Origin: Hormiphora californensis
Taxonomy: Eukaryota; Ctenophora; Tentaculata; Cydippida; Pleurobrachiidae
Direction of reading: 5' to 3'
Length of the DNA: 64,000 nt
Assembly (NCBI GenBank): GCA_020137815.1
Contig: CM035354.1
Coordinates: 8,406,437 to 8,470,436 of the forward strand
The position numbers and the translations under genes are program-made. Positions 27,460 through 38,595 of this stretch are shown one piece after another. Positions within the stretch are counted from its first letter, which is position 1. Each line of letters starts with the position of its first letter. The notes beneath the pieces are model-generated. The model had not been told where the DNA came from. It saw only the letters and a list, made by a program, of their open reading frames with translations, and made no database searches.

Positions 27460-27474
27460 TTCCATCTCTTTCAG
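25331..27474. other. Unresolved region; possible upstream exons of the next gene
   Basis: Short basic frames exist (for instance MPRKLNLYLRPREKRRKRG at about 26008) and moderately open frames at 26477-26749 and 26889-27194, but none shows a family or clean splice phases. About 27190-27474 is purine-rich GA then pyrimidine-rich CT sequence, which would fold as a hairpin. The CT tract acts as polypyrimidine before the acceptor at 27474. Confidence 0.4.
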
Positions 27475-27809
27475 GTTGCCTTCTCGTACGATGATGCCCA
27501 TATAAGGCAGCAGTTTGGTGAGGTAGAGGAGTGTATTGTGGCTGTTGTAAAACCTCACTTGACAGCTAAATCGGAGAGAAAAGTCAGGTATTGCAACTGT
27601 AATTAGATTAGCATGTGTGGGTGTGTACTGAATATAATGCACAAAAAGAGGCAGCCAATCTTTACACTACTGTCTGCAGGTTCGTGTTTAGTACTCTGAC
27701 GGATTCCAAAGTTCTGGGGGCACTTTTCCAGCCATCAGACAGCCAGACCCGACATCTGGATAAACTGGCCCCTATGCTCCGGGACTACATGTTTAACGAG
27801 AAGCAATGA
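27475..27809 (+). CDS. Two 3' exons of an unidentified gene (5' end not found)
   Basis: Exons 27475-27587 and 27680-27809 join in phase (AG|G) and end in TGA. They encode 80 residues: VAFSYDDAHIRQQFGEVEEC, a hydrophobic stretch, SERKVRFVFSTLTDSKVLG, then DKLAPMLRDYMFNEKQ. The balance of charged and hydrophobic residues, the good splice sites and the clean stop look like a real protein. I do not recognise the family and could not place the upstream exons. A hAT MITE begins 41 bp after the stop. Confidence 0.55.
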
Positions 27810-27849
27810 GAAGCTGCAGATACGAGACTGTTCAGAAAATGTGTGTTGA

Positions 27850-28456
27850 CAGTGGTGGCCCCAGCCTGGGGTGGTGGGGGGTGGCCACCCCCCAAAAAAT
27901 TTTCAAACAGGGTTGTCGGGGGTGAAAATAGCTTTAAACAGTGTTCAAATTGTTTTAAATTGATCAAAATCTAACATTTTCGTGGCTTCGCCCGCTACCC
28001 ACACCAAAGGGCTGAAAATTGTAAAATATTGCATCTAAATTGCTTAAAATTGATTAAAAAACTAACATTTCCGGGGGCTTCGCCCTTACCACACAGGGGC
28101 TGAACATCATTAAAAAATTGCCCCCACCAAGGGCTGAAAAAAAATTGATAAAAATATTGTTCTAAATTGCTTTAATTCATAAAAATTTCTAGGGGGCTTG
28201 AACCTTGTGGACTGAAACTCGTTGAAAAAGTTTTCTAAAAGGGCTGACAAATTGTTAAAAAAGTGGTTCCAAAATGCTAAAATCATCCAAAAAACTAAAA
28301 TTTACGGGGGCTTCGCCCCTAAGACCCCACCAAGGCTCTGCCCATGGACCCCGTTAGGGGCTAAGCCCCCAAACCCCTCGGTCGCTTTAGGTTGCACTTA
28401 AGTGTAGCCTTCAGCCACACCACCCCCCCAAAAAATCCGTGCTGGGGCCACCCCTG
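27850..28456. mobile_element. hAT-type MITE with perfect 8-bp target duplication
   Basis: Ends CAGTGGTGGCCCCAGC and GCTGGGGCCACCCCTG are near-perfect inverted repeats. Both sides are flanked by TGTGTTGA (27842-27849 and 28457-28464), an exact 8-bp duplication. The 607-bp interior is AT-rich with repeated CTTCGCCC and GGGGGCTT words and no transposase frame. Eight-base duplications and CAG..CTG ends fit the hAT superfamily. Confidence 0.88.
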
Positions 28457-28476
28457 TGTGTTGACTATAATAATAC

Positions 28477-28650
28477 ATGCAGCGTTTAGAGGACTTATAT
28501 TTTGAAAATGGTTATTTAACTTCACAATCAGCAAGAGAAAGACTAGATGCATTCGAGAGAGGGAGAGACAGAAAAAAGGATATAGGTATGTCACCACCTA
28601 TTCGACATCGTTTAGAAAAACATGTGTATTTAGAAATTAATAGAAGCTGA
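28477..28650 (+). CDS. Small ORF, 57 codons, unknown
   Basis: It starts MQRLEDLYFENGYLTSQSAR and ends KHVYLEINRS. The composition is charged and alpha-helical (ERLDAFERGRDRKKDIG). It lies just beyond the hAT target duplication, so before insertion it was contiguous with the sequence after the unidentified gene above. The ATG follows a possible acceptor only weakly. It may be a separate small gene, a 3' exon or chance; no family recognised. Confidence 0.3.
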   Translation: MQRLEDLYFENGYLTSQSARERLDAFERGRDRKKDIGMSPPIRHRLEKHVYLEINRS

Positions 28651-29787
28651 AAGAGAGAGACGGAAGACATTAAAAAACCACGGTAACTTCAGTTCCCGGA
28701 TACTGACTTATTTATGTTTTAACATGTTCCCCTGTGCGGACAGCTGAGAATCAGTCTCCCCCCCCCTGTTTTTTTGTAAGTGGTTGCCGCTGGTAGCATC
28801 ATCCTATTACAATAGGGGTGGTTTTTTTCCCCTACGTTTTCTTTTTTTTTTTTTGTTTTTTTTTTTGATTCGTGTTATACAATGTACACGTTAATTTGCG
28901 AGATACACTGGGAAACTGCCAACAGGGGAACACAGCATTGTGGACACACATAGTGCAAATAGTATAGTTGACAAAAAGCTTTTTTATTTTTTGACCAATA
29001 GGATGAATAATGTCCAAAATGATTCTTAATTAAATGACGGAAAGATGTTCAAAGCTCCAAAGACCAATCATGTCAAATGTATATGTACATCATTTTATTT
29101 TCATGTTTAATCCACTTGATGTAAAACTATTTGTTTATTGTGTCTTACGTGTCGGTAACAAGGTGTAACATGTAACCTCGAAAAATTGAGTTACAAAATC
29201 TCAGTTCCAGCTCCACCGTTTTGTTATCGGTACTGGCATGGTTGGAGCGCGCGAAGACAGCGGTGTGGAGACGTGCGCGCGAAACGGGCACAGCAGGGCT
29301 TCACGCGCCAAGTCAGTTATGTCTCGTGGGATCCCGGAATGTCTGTCAACCCACGCACCTTGACAGACTGTCCCTCACACTGTGAGTCACAGATTTTACG
29401 CAAGGGAAAGTGTAGCACGTCAATCTACATCGCATGTCAAATAAACTTGATGCGCCATTATGTACTGTGTCACCGAACTAATAATCATACACGGTAGTTA
29501 AAAATAACTTCGAGTCTAAACAGATATACAATCGTGTATAAATTCAAATAGGCTTTCCGGCATACAGTTTCACTTTCAGTTTCAGCTATTCATCAGATTA
29601 TAGGCAAACCTGATAAAAAATAACAAAGTGGCAGGAATGGGTTCATAAATAGACGTGATACCAACGTATTATTGCTTATTTGCACGAGATCCACGCTAAA
29701 ACTAATCAACCCGTCTACGCTCCACCAACAGAAGCCTACTGAAAATACCTACATCCTTGATGGCTAGTTTGAAACACACAGTCCTGA
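28651..29787. other. Intergenic, no gene seen
   Basis: Poly-T runs lie near 28840-28866. A 103-codon frame at 29186-29497 has no family likeness and lies in a GCGCGC-rich patch. Nothing else is supported up to the iGluR stop codon. Confidence 0.6.
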
Positions 29788-32700
29788 TCAGGGTATAATT
29801 TCAGTGACATTGTCTCTCTTCTGAATACTGGTATTAGATTTGGATAATCCATTTGCCTTATGTGACATAGTATCAGACAGTTCTATGTTATCTGTTCTCA
29901 ACAAGTTAGGTCGAATGATCCCAGGAGTTGTGGGCAGGGAACCCCGTCTAGTTGGTACAGGCCCCTTTGGTTCAGGGGTTTTAATTAACAGCCCAGAATC
30001 ACTGTGTTGACGCGGTGTTCCGGTCCGGGAGGCACTCAAGCTGAAATAGAGAGTGTGTTACACTGGTATTAGCAATACGAGGCACTGAGGCAGGTTTAAC
30101 AAGTCAGCGAAATCCAATAAAATCTAAGCTAAAACAGCATGATGCAAACTCGATATAGCAGGAGAGGGGCTTCACACGGAGAGTGCCAGCCCTCACCATT
30201 TGTGTCTGCTGCTAGTCTGTGTAGCACTTGATCTCTTTAGAGTAGTGGATGATTTAAACCTTGTTAGGGAGTGGATCTTCCACCAGTGCGTACTGATATC
30301 GTATCTTAACAGTTGCATTCGCCTTCCCAGTGCTCCTCTGAACCTCCCCAATATCTAGAGGGTGGGAGGGGGATGGAGTTAGTAGGTGGTTACTATGAAC
30401 CTCCCCAATATCTAGAGGGTGGGAGGGGGATGGAGTTAGTAGGTGGTTACTATGAACCTCCCCAATATCTAGAGGGTGGGAGGGGGATGGAGTTAGTAGG
30501 TGGTTACTATGAACCTGCCCAATATCTAGAGGGTGGGAGGGGATGGAGTTAGTAGGTGGTTACTATGAACCTGCCTAGTTGTTACTTGTTGGGGTGGAGA
30601 AATATCTAGCGAGATGAAAGGTGGACAACAGTGTAACAGTGTACTGACCCCTTTTTGTTCTATTTCCACAGTCCTAAGAATAGTACACTCCTCGTCTAGT
30701 AAGGGTGTATCCGTGCCCCAAACATACAGAATAGAAGCGTATGATATTTCCAAAACCTGCAGGGGAATCAAATTATAACCACACTAACGGCTTGGTACCA
30801 TTGCTACCTGTCTGCTTCACATACATGTGCGAGTTCGATCTCGCTCGCACTAGGTGTCAATGTTACCAAACTAACGGCCTCCCTATTATAATCCCCCGGC
30901 TGACTCCGAGAGACGTCCCCGGAAGATCTCCCGAAGTTACAATGTTACACAACATTATTCTCTGTCCCACTTACCACAATAATGAGACCCATGAAACACA
31001 TAACAGCGAGGGTCATGAACAGTCCTGATAGATAACTCATGTCTAGAGTGGAGCTCCTAGTCTCTACCGATCCAGTCATTGACTCAAAATCAGTGTGCTG
31101 AAGACACAGTGTACATATTAGAAATGGGGCATCTTGCAAATCTACACTGCACCAATTTCGGCAAATTTGAGTATCTTTATTATGTGGATGGAAAGGTGAG
31201 CTAGACAAAGAGTTTCTTTCTGTATACCTCATTGTCGGAACAGTCCACTCCCTCAGTTAGCCACTTCTGCCACAAGGCCTCCAACCACCCGGTCTCTTTG
31301 TAGCTAAGTATCTTGTGGTTCAGTACATCTGCAAAGGGGGCATTCTGCTGCACCCCAAACGCTAACCTAGGGAGGAGGGATTAGTATCCATGGTGATCCA
31401 GTGGGATCACCAGGGGTAGGAGTGGCACGTGATGCCCATATATGGTAGGAGGTGGTTCACCTACCCAAATTCGTGGAACTGTTCTCCTACACTAATGAGA
31501 TCTGTAATGTTATCACAAGATATCTGTTGCTTGTACTCCAGATAGGGACTCTCGTAGATGAAGGCAAACTTCTCACTCGCTGCCTGAGAGTGGTAAGATA
31601 GCTTGGGTCAAGGGAGTCAAGTTAGGGGTGGGCCCTCCTTCACGGTTCATCCATTATTCAACAGCAGGGAGTGAGGTCTAGGTAGAGGGCCCAACATTAC
31701 ACAATGAGGAAAGTTTGACTGGGAGCATTATATAATTCCAGAATTTAGACATTTGTCATGCTAGGTTGATCTAACACCCTACCTTCATGTAACCTTGGTC
31801 TGCATTAGTGACATTGATGGCGTTCTCTATGAGTTGTCTGTAGGAGCTTTTAACTGAGTTTCTCATCAACAGTTCTGGGTTGTAGAGGAATAAGTCCCCC
31901 ATATAATTCGTTCCTGTTCTAGTAGTCCTCTACACTCTCCAAATCACAGTATGCAATCGATAATGGGGGATAGTGTACCATTGTCAATACTCTAGTTTGT
32001 AGTACAAGAACATACAATGAAAACGAGTCTTGAGTAACTATCATTGCACCTACCAGTTAGAAAGGCAGCTAAGTTAGCAGTGTACATTGCAGTAACTATC
32101 ATCATGAAGAAAACCACCAGGCCAATAGTATGAACCTGCCACTAGCACAGTAGGGTCCCTCCAGGGGGGACTGGTTTAGCAGTGAGGCTATCACCATCCA
32201 GGAACTATTGAACATCGACAGCTGCTCTAAAGGGGGATTAATGTGGTGAGTTGGAAAATAGCACTAACCTGGCTGTTTAAAAACAGGGATTACTAATTGT
32301 AGTGCTGGATCAGTAACATATCCCTATATTACTAACCTAGCTGGTCACGGGATGATGCCTCCAGCTCATCAAGGCGGCAGGAGAACTCATCTGGTTTAGC
32401 TAAACTCTTCGCTCCTAATGAGGAGTTTAGGAGGTTTGTAAAACTGTATCCAGAGAAACTAGAAACTGATAGAAATAGGGTGGTTCGTGTATTGTCCTAC
32501 TTACCCTGAATAGTCAGCTCCCTCTGTCGAATGCACTCTCACAGGGACAAGTCATTAGTGCATGCATCTTGGCACCGTACTTCCCGTACGGGCTGACCTT
32601 ACTAACTAGGCAAACCACCACAGTCACAAGAGCACACACCACCAAGATACAATACCTGGAGGAAAGATATTTTGTGGGTGTAATTGCTGTTAATTTAGTT

Positions 32701-35700
32701 GGGTTGTCGGGCCACGCCCTTAGTTTTTACATGTTTTAGCATGTATCGTAAAACTAAATCTGAACTTTGCTTTGTCAAGGTTGAGTAAAGAGAAGGAGAG
32801 GGACTCCCTCAAGAAGAAAAAGAGAGGGACTCCCTCATTTATCGGCAGTGTGACTGAGAGATATTGAAAGTGAAAGTTTAAGAAGTGCAGTGAGGGATAG
32901 AGCAAAAGTGAAATTGAGCGAGAAGGGAGGAACATGCTATGAAGTTGTTTCTTACCAAACTTCACCACTGAAAGGTGACAGAAAGAAGAACTTGTTTGCG
33001 TTGCTATGTGTTTCTCCCTTGACAACAAACAACAAGCCAGCCTCCATGAAGGGAACTGAAAAGTCGATAAACTTCTCTCTCAGCGAGTTGATGGAGAGAT
33101 GAACCGCTGCTATATCTATCTCCTAAAGAGTGGGGTGGTAGGTGGTTACAAGTAATCAGCTGACAGATTAACACAGTGTCTAAAAAAACTTGTCTAAAAC
33201 TTGACTTGTCTGTGTTACAGCCCGATTAGTAACTGAGAAGTGAGAGGGGGTAATGGAAGGGGGTAATGGAAGGGGGTAATGGGGGTAGTATTACTTGTCA
33301 ATCAGGGGGTAATGGAAGGGGGTAATGGGGGGGGGGGGGCGTTATGGGGGTAGTATTTACCTTGTCGATCAGGGGGTAATGGAAGGGGGTAATGGGGGGC
33401 GTTATGGGGGTAGTATTTACCTTGTCAATCAGCATCCTCACAAGACCATCCCATTGCCCAGTATTATTGTCATAACCTCCCCATCTCCCATCTTTACTCT
33501 CGTGTAGTTCGAAGGTAAAATCCAGATCTTCAGATAAAACCTCTTTATCAGGTCGATACAGTAGCCCTTGTAGCACCCATTACCATTCACACATCCCTTC
33601 TCTTGGATTATAAAGGGAGCCTCCTGGAAGAGATGTGGAGAGATGAGGTTTGTGTGATGACTGAAGAATTGTACTGGAGTGTGAAGTGTACTACAGCTCT
33701 GTGTATATTGTTCTCACCATCATGATGCCAAGGATAAGGTGGGACCCATTCAGACTCTGAGCAACATCAGATGGCTTGACTAGTGAGCCTCCCGGTACAC
33801 TATCTATAGAGAGAGAGGGGGTGAGGACTGAGGGGGAGATGGGCCGTGTTAGCACATAACAGGAGTATTCACTGGGGTTTATTCTGGGGAGGGGAACAAC
33901 ATTCTGTAGCCCCCACAGCTGTACCTGTCGTGTCATGTGTATACCATCAATACCTGACCACGCACCCACTTCCTCGAAGGAACGTGATCTGAAGTTCACT
34001 ATATCGTATGATTTATCGTAGGGAGAGGCATCTTCACCAAACTCTATGTTTCCAGTTATACCCTCAAATCTCACCTGGATTAGATCTGCTGGGTGAATCA
34101 CAATCTCATGTAATAAAGTGATCATGTAATTACCTAATTATGATGTAATTAATCAGTAATTACCTTGAGCATCTCATTAAACAGCTGAGTTCCGTTTTTC
34201 CAGTAGTTGGGCTGCCCGAATGCCAGCTCACTCCGGCTCACAGGAGGGTCAATACAATCGATCCTCTGCTCATACAGCTCTATACCTCTTGAGAAGTAGT
34301 TGTGGAGGGCATGGCCCATTATCCAAACAGAGTCGTATAGCAGCCTAGTAAAGATCTGCAGGGTGGGACACTGGGTTAGTACAACTACAAAGTGACTGGG
34401 TTAGTTAGCAGGAAGCGACCGGAATATACGGTTCGGTTCGGTTCGGTTCGGAAATTCGGTGTTTTTTGGCGGTTCGGTTCGGTTCGGTTCGGTAGGAAAT
34501 TTTTTTTTGGCCGAACCACCGAATTTTTGTCAAAAAATGCCAGGAAATCGGGTTTTTTTCATGCAAAATTTTTCAATTATTCACGAAAATTGTATGGATT
34601 TTCAATGTCCAATTTCGCCCGTATTAACCCTATTTTCGAATTGGATGGTGTATGTGAAATGATTTCCGCTAGTTCGCGGGTTCGATAGGATTGATTTGAT
34701 ACCGGACTTCCAGTCGGAATCGGTCCTCATGAGGGGTCAACAAATCAGAAGAAACCTTTTTTTTCAAAAAATTCATGGAGGCACCGATCAAGGTGTTAAG
34801 AATCATTATCTGAAATTTGGTAAAAAAAAGTTTGGAAAAGATTTCAAAGTCAATTTTATGGAAATTTTCTATGTCAATTTTTGCGTACGAATCGGTTTCG
34901 AATCGGATTGCTAAGCAGGAGTGATGTGCTAATTATTGGGTCCGAGATGGATTATGCTGTGATACGTGATCCCCCATCAAATCTAATTAGGAAGTAGGGC
35001 AAACGATTCATGTTTCAATAAATCGCTAATTAGCGAGAGCCACTGCCGCATAGCATATCCCCGATTCGCAACACGATTCATACGGCAAAATTGACATAGA
35101 ATTTTTTTTCCGAATTGAATTTGAAATTTTTTACAAGTTTTTTCACAAAAGTAAAATGTTTCTCTAAATTCATGAAGAGCATCGATCAAGGTATTGAGAA
35201 TCATTACCTGAAATTTTGTGAATTTTTTTTTGTACAAAAATATTTTAAGTTAAATTATGTATACGGAATCGGTTCTAATCGACAATGCTAACGGGAGTGA
35301 GTATGTTGGTAATTAGTGGGTTCCGAGATGGATTGTGTGATGACGTGATCCCCATCAAATCTAATTAGGAAATTAGAGAGACACGATCATGGTTCGTTTA
35401 ATCCTGCTAATTAGCATACATTCCAGTTATAGCATGCCGATTCGAAAACACGATTCGTACGCAAAAATTGACATAGAAAATACGATAAAATGACTTTGAA
35501 AATTTTCACAAAAATTGACTTTGAAAAATTTTTTCAAAACATTTTTAACAAAATTCAGGAGAATGATTCTCAATACCTTTGATCGGTGCTCTTCATGACT
35601 TTTAGAGACAAAATGTATACAGAAAAAGGTTTTGGTAGGGTTCGTTCGGTTCGGTACGAAATTCGTTCGGTTCGGTTCGGTTCGGTTCGGGAAAAAAGTT

Positions 35701-37456
35701 TTTCAAATTCGGTCGGAGGTGCGGGTTCGTGGAAAAAAAACCGTTCGGGGTTCGTAGTTTCCTGGTTAGTAGTGTCAGCTACTCACAGTTAGATCGTAAG
35801 GAGATGTTGGTAGTTTCCCATCATACGTCATGTAACTATTTATGTAGTTAGCTGCAAAGTTCTGAAATGCCACTCCCTCCACAGAGTGAGGCCTGGTTCC
35901 AATGAGCCCCGTGAGATAGGAGGGGAAGTAGGCCTCACCACCTCTCCCACCCTGTCCTAGTAGGATGTGGGAGCCAGTAACTCCATCAGTCACTATCCAT
36001 TGATACCCTTCCTTCATTAGTCCCGCACTGGCCGCCTGGAAACACGTCGTGTCTGTGTTAACAATTAAACAAACCATGTAAACAAGTGTGAAGGAGGGTA
36101 TACTGACCTGTTCCAGGACCTCTGCTGCCACTCTACCATTACTATTGAGGACTATGATTCTCACTAGACTCTGCCTGATAATGTTCAGTTCAGATGTGAT
36201 GTTCAGAATGGAGCCCGGTTCAGCAACCTTGATATGCTGCACATTAGCTATCTTGTAACCGTATTGTGTGGCTAGGAACTGCAACTCCAACACACCGTTA
36301 ATACCTGTACAAGGTGGAAACTTTAGTGATGACATCCCAGGCTTCGTTTAGCCGCGCTTCGCGCGGCTAGTGTAGGGGTGACTGCGTCACCAAGTGGAAA
36401 CTATAAAATCTAGGATAGAAATTAGGATCACACTCAATTATCAGTATGATCAGTAGCTTGTACAAACAACATACCGTACGGTGTGAAGGATGCCAGGATA
36501 GCGAACTGTTTCCAGTTCTGTTTTCTCAAAATGTTGAATATTGCCCTTCCTTGATGAATGTCTGAGGGAAGCTGACGCAGCATCGTGTGCCTCTTATCTC
36601 CCTCTAGAAAGGGGCCTGATGAAAAAGAGGGGGTTCCGGGTTACATGAGGTTACCATGGTTACATGGGGTTATCATGGTTACATGTGGTTGCCATGGTTT
36701 CAGAAGGAACTAAGACCAAGCAAATAAGAGTGTGATATGTGAGCAGTTAGAGGTAACAAGCCAGTGCAGTTCTACTTACTAGTTGCAGTAGGAGCAATTA
36801 CTGGGATATTGTACTGGCAAGCAGTATCAGCCACCTGTTGTACGTTATGTGAGGAAGCAGATACTATTATACCAGACACCCCCTTTCTCAGTACCTGACA
36901 AACTGAAACACGGCCGCTAATATATCGTCAAATAAACAAAGCTTGGATTTGACGGGATGGGAATGGTTAGGGTGGCCATTGGCGGGCCAAGATATTGAGA
37001 ACAACACTGATCACGTACTTGGTGACATCTAGACACCTGGCGCGACCCCCGCACACAGGTGTCAGACACCTGGTGTCTATGTCACCAAATCACGTACCTG
37101 ATTGTACGATGGCGTTGGGAGTTTCTCTGAACCTCTTTACAATGATGTTCACCTTACTAAAAGGAAGGACTTCAGGAGAGAGGTTCAACATATCTGCTGC
37201 CATCTGAGCCATCTCGGCATAGGGACTCTTGGTGTGGTCACTTAAACATTAACGCTGAAACAAAACATGGTATTAGAAAGGGTGATGAAAAACAGAAATG
37301 AAAATTCAGCCCAAGTTAATAAATGAAAGATGATATTAATAACAAACCAATATTGATTTGAGGTAGGGGTTGGGGTTGTTCAGCGATTGTTGGTCGATAT
37401 GATAGAAGAGGAACCAGGATGGTGGCTAGAAAGAGATACCATCTTCCAAGTACCAT
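29788..37456 (-). CDS. Ionotropic glutamate receptor subunit
   Basis: Ligand-gated cation channel. Minus-strand exons (high-low): 37456-37348, 37240-37098, 36902-36780, 36603-36475, 36304-36108, 36035-35787, 34355-34164, 34074-33718, 33623-33421, 33122-32956, 32655-32543, 32465-32337, 32226-32054, 31913-31783, 31583-31465, 31366-31228, 31097-30975, 30354-30197, 30040-29788; about 1,065 residues. A signal peptide (MVLGRWYLFLATILVPLL) precedes the amino-terminal domain. S1 has GYCIDLIK and SINSLREKFIDFSVPFM with the agonist-binding Arg. M1 ends LVSKVSPYGKYG; the M2 loop reads WMVIASLLNQSPLEG; M3 is MYTANLAAFLT. S2 has FIYESPYLEY (acidic agonist contact) and the C..C pair SCDN/VDCSD. M4 is YLSGLFMTLAVMCFMGLIIV. 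Two single-base losses (A-run at 32110-32113; T-run at 33544-33546) break the frame, and the junction after exon 1 is uncertain. Asn at the Q/R/N position resembles NMDA-type pores. Confidence 0.95.
30341..30592 (-). repeat. Tandem repeat copying an iGluR 3' splice site
   Basis: Four units of about 63 bp (plus-strand words CCCCAATATCTAGAGGGTGG, GGGGGATGGAGTTAGTAGGT, GGTTACTATGAACCT). Read on the minus strand, each unit ends in a pyrimidine tract plus CTAG, the acceptor used for the exon 30354-30197. So three extra acceptors lie upstream of the real one. Confidence 0.88.
33240..33432 (-). repeat. Tandem repeat copying an iGluR 5' splice site
   Basis: Units contain GGGGGTAATGGAAGGGGGTA and GGGGGTAGTATTTACCTTGT. 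On the minus strand the unit includes the exon end CTGATTGACAAG plus its donor GTAAATAC. The true donor is at 33420; copies near 33359 and 33295 lie downstream of it in transcript order. Confidence 0.85.
34409..35764. mobile_element. Non-autonomous DNA element with (GGTTC)n ends, in iGluR intron
   Basis: Ends CAGGAAGCGACCGG and GTAGTTTCCTG form short inverted repeats, followed inside by GGTTC pentamer arrays. Flanks GTTAGTTA and GTTAGTAG are similar but not identical. The interior is palindromic and contains GCACCGATCAAGGTGTTAAG, also seen (GCACCGATCAAAGCATTGAC) in the 61072-61922 element, although the ends of the two differ. The ORFs inside have no family likeness. Confidence 0.65.
37008..37102. 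repeat. Short foldback against an iGluR splice donor
   Basis: TCACGTACTTGGTGACATCT on the left is inverted as ATGTCACCAAATCACGTACC on the right. The right arm includes the donor GTACGTGA of exon 37240-37098 (minus strand), so the donor region has an inverted copy 80 bp into the intron. Confidence 0.7.
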
Positions 37457-37737
37457 AATAACACCACTGAAACAGTCAAGAGGGGCAACTGGTTAGTGTA
37501 TAGCACACGGGAAATGCAGGGGGTTGTTCATTTATGAGTTTCAAACTAATGTTATTAGTAATAATCTGGTTGAGAGAAACATGGAGGTGGAAGTAGCGCT
37601 TACAGGTGCAAAATATACTGAGAATGGAAGAGAGAGGGGGAGAGAGAGCATGTGTGAGTGATAGTTAGGGAGAGGGAGAGAGATGAGAGAGAGAGGAGGG
37701 AGAGGATAGAAGAGAGAGAGAGAGAGGAGAGAGAAGG

Positions 37738-37786
<49 letters not shown>

Positions 37787-38475
37787 TAGAGGGAGAGATA
37801 GAGAGGGTAAGACTAAGAGAGGGGAGAACAAATTAGATCTTGCACGTCCAACCATGGCCTATCTTGCTAATAGTGATGAAGCTGCTGCACAGGAAACAGC
37901 CGACTCCACAGTCCACACTAACAAAGGATCTTCCTATTTCTAGTATGTAAGGCAACACGGATATTATATGGGAATACCGCGGTTGTAACTAATAGGGTGT
38001 AACTACATAGTTATATGCGGCAACAATTCCTAGATTCTCTAAATCATGTGCGTTTAACAAGATGATCAGCGAAGGAATATCCTTTCTCTCTCTCTCTCTC
38101 TCTCTCCCTTTTCTAAAACAAGATTGTAACATCAGTTTACCAGGTATTTACAACATAATAGTAACTGTACAATAACAAGAATATTACAAAACCCAATCCT
38201 GTTCTCTTTTCGTTCTAGCCTTTTAAAATATTATACATGCTACTAGAAACCGGCCAGAGCATAACTTTAATTTCACGTAAAATCACACAACCTAAACTTC
38301 ACACATCAGTAAAGCTGCTGCAATAACTATAATATTGCTGACCAACCGAGTATTAAAACTACTGGGGTCATCGTGGGAACAATTGTTAGTCAGACATTAG
38401 ACAAACAAGATGCGACGCTCTACAGAACAATCTACGAACAAAACCTCACTTTGAATAATCTCTCTCTCTCTCTCT

Positions 38476-38529
<54 letters not shown>

Positions 38530-38595
38530 ACATTCCGCTACGTCATCATCTCATGATTTCCGGGATAATTCGTCAAACTGCAATCACCCAGCAAA
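37457..38595. other. Intergenic between iGluR start and coiled-coil gene stop
   Basis: The iGluR ATG is preceded by CTCTTGACTGTTTCAG ending 10 bases upstream. Microsatellites: GA-rich about 37620-37815, CT about 38081-38107 and CT about 38459-38530. No gene is supported. Confidence 0.65.

Noticed and set aside
29186-29497. 103-codon ORF upstream of the iGluR 3' end
   Set aside because: No family likeness, no splice signals, and a composition driven by GC-rich CGCG sequence.
30526-30771. Extra iGluR exon (ISYASILYVWGTDTP..)
   Set aside because: M4 exon 31097-30975 joins in phase directly to 30354-30197; this segment is not needed and has no receptor likeness, though an alternative exon cannot be excluded.
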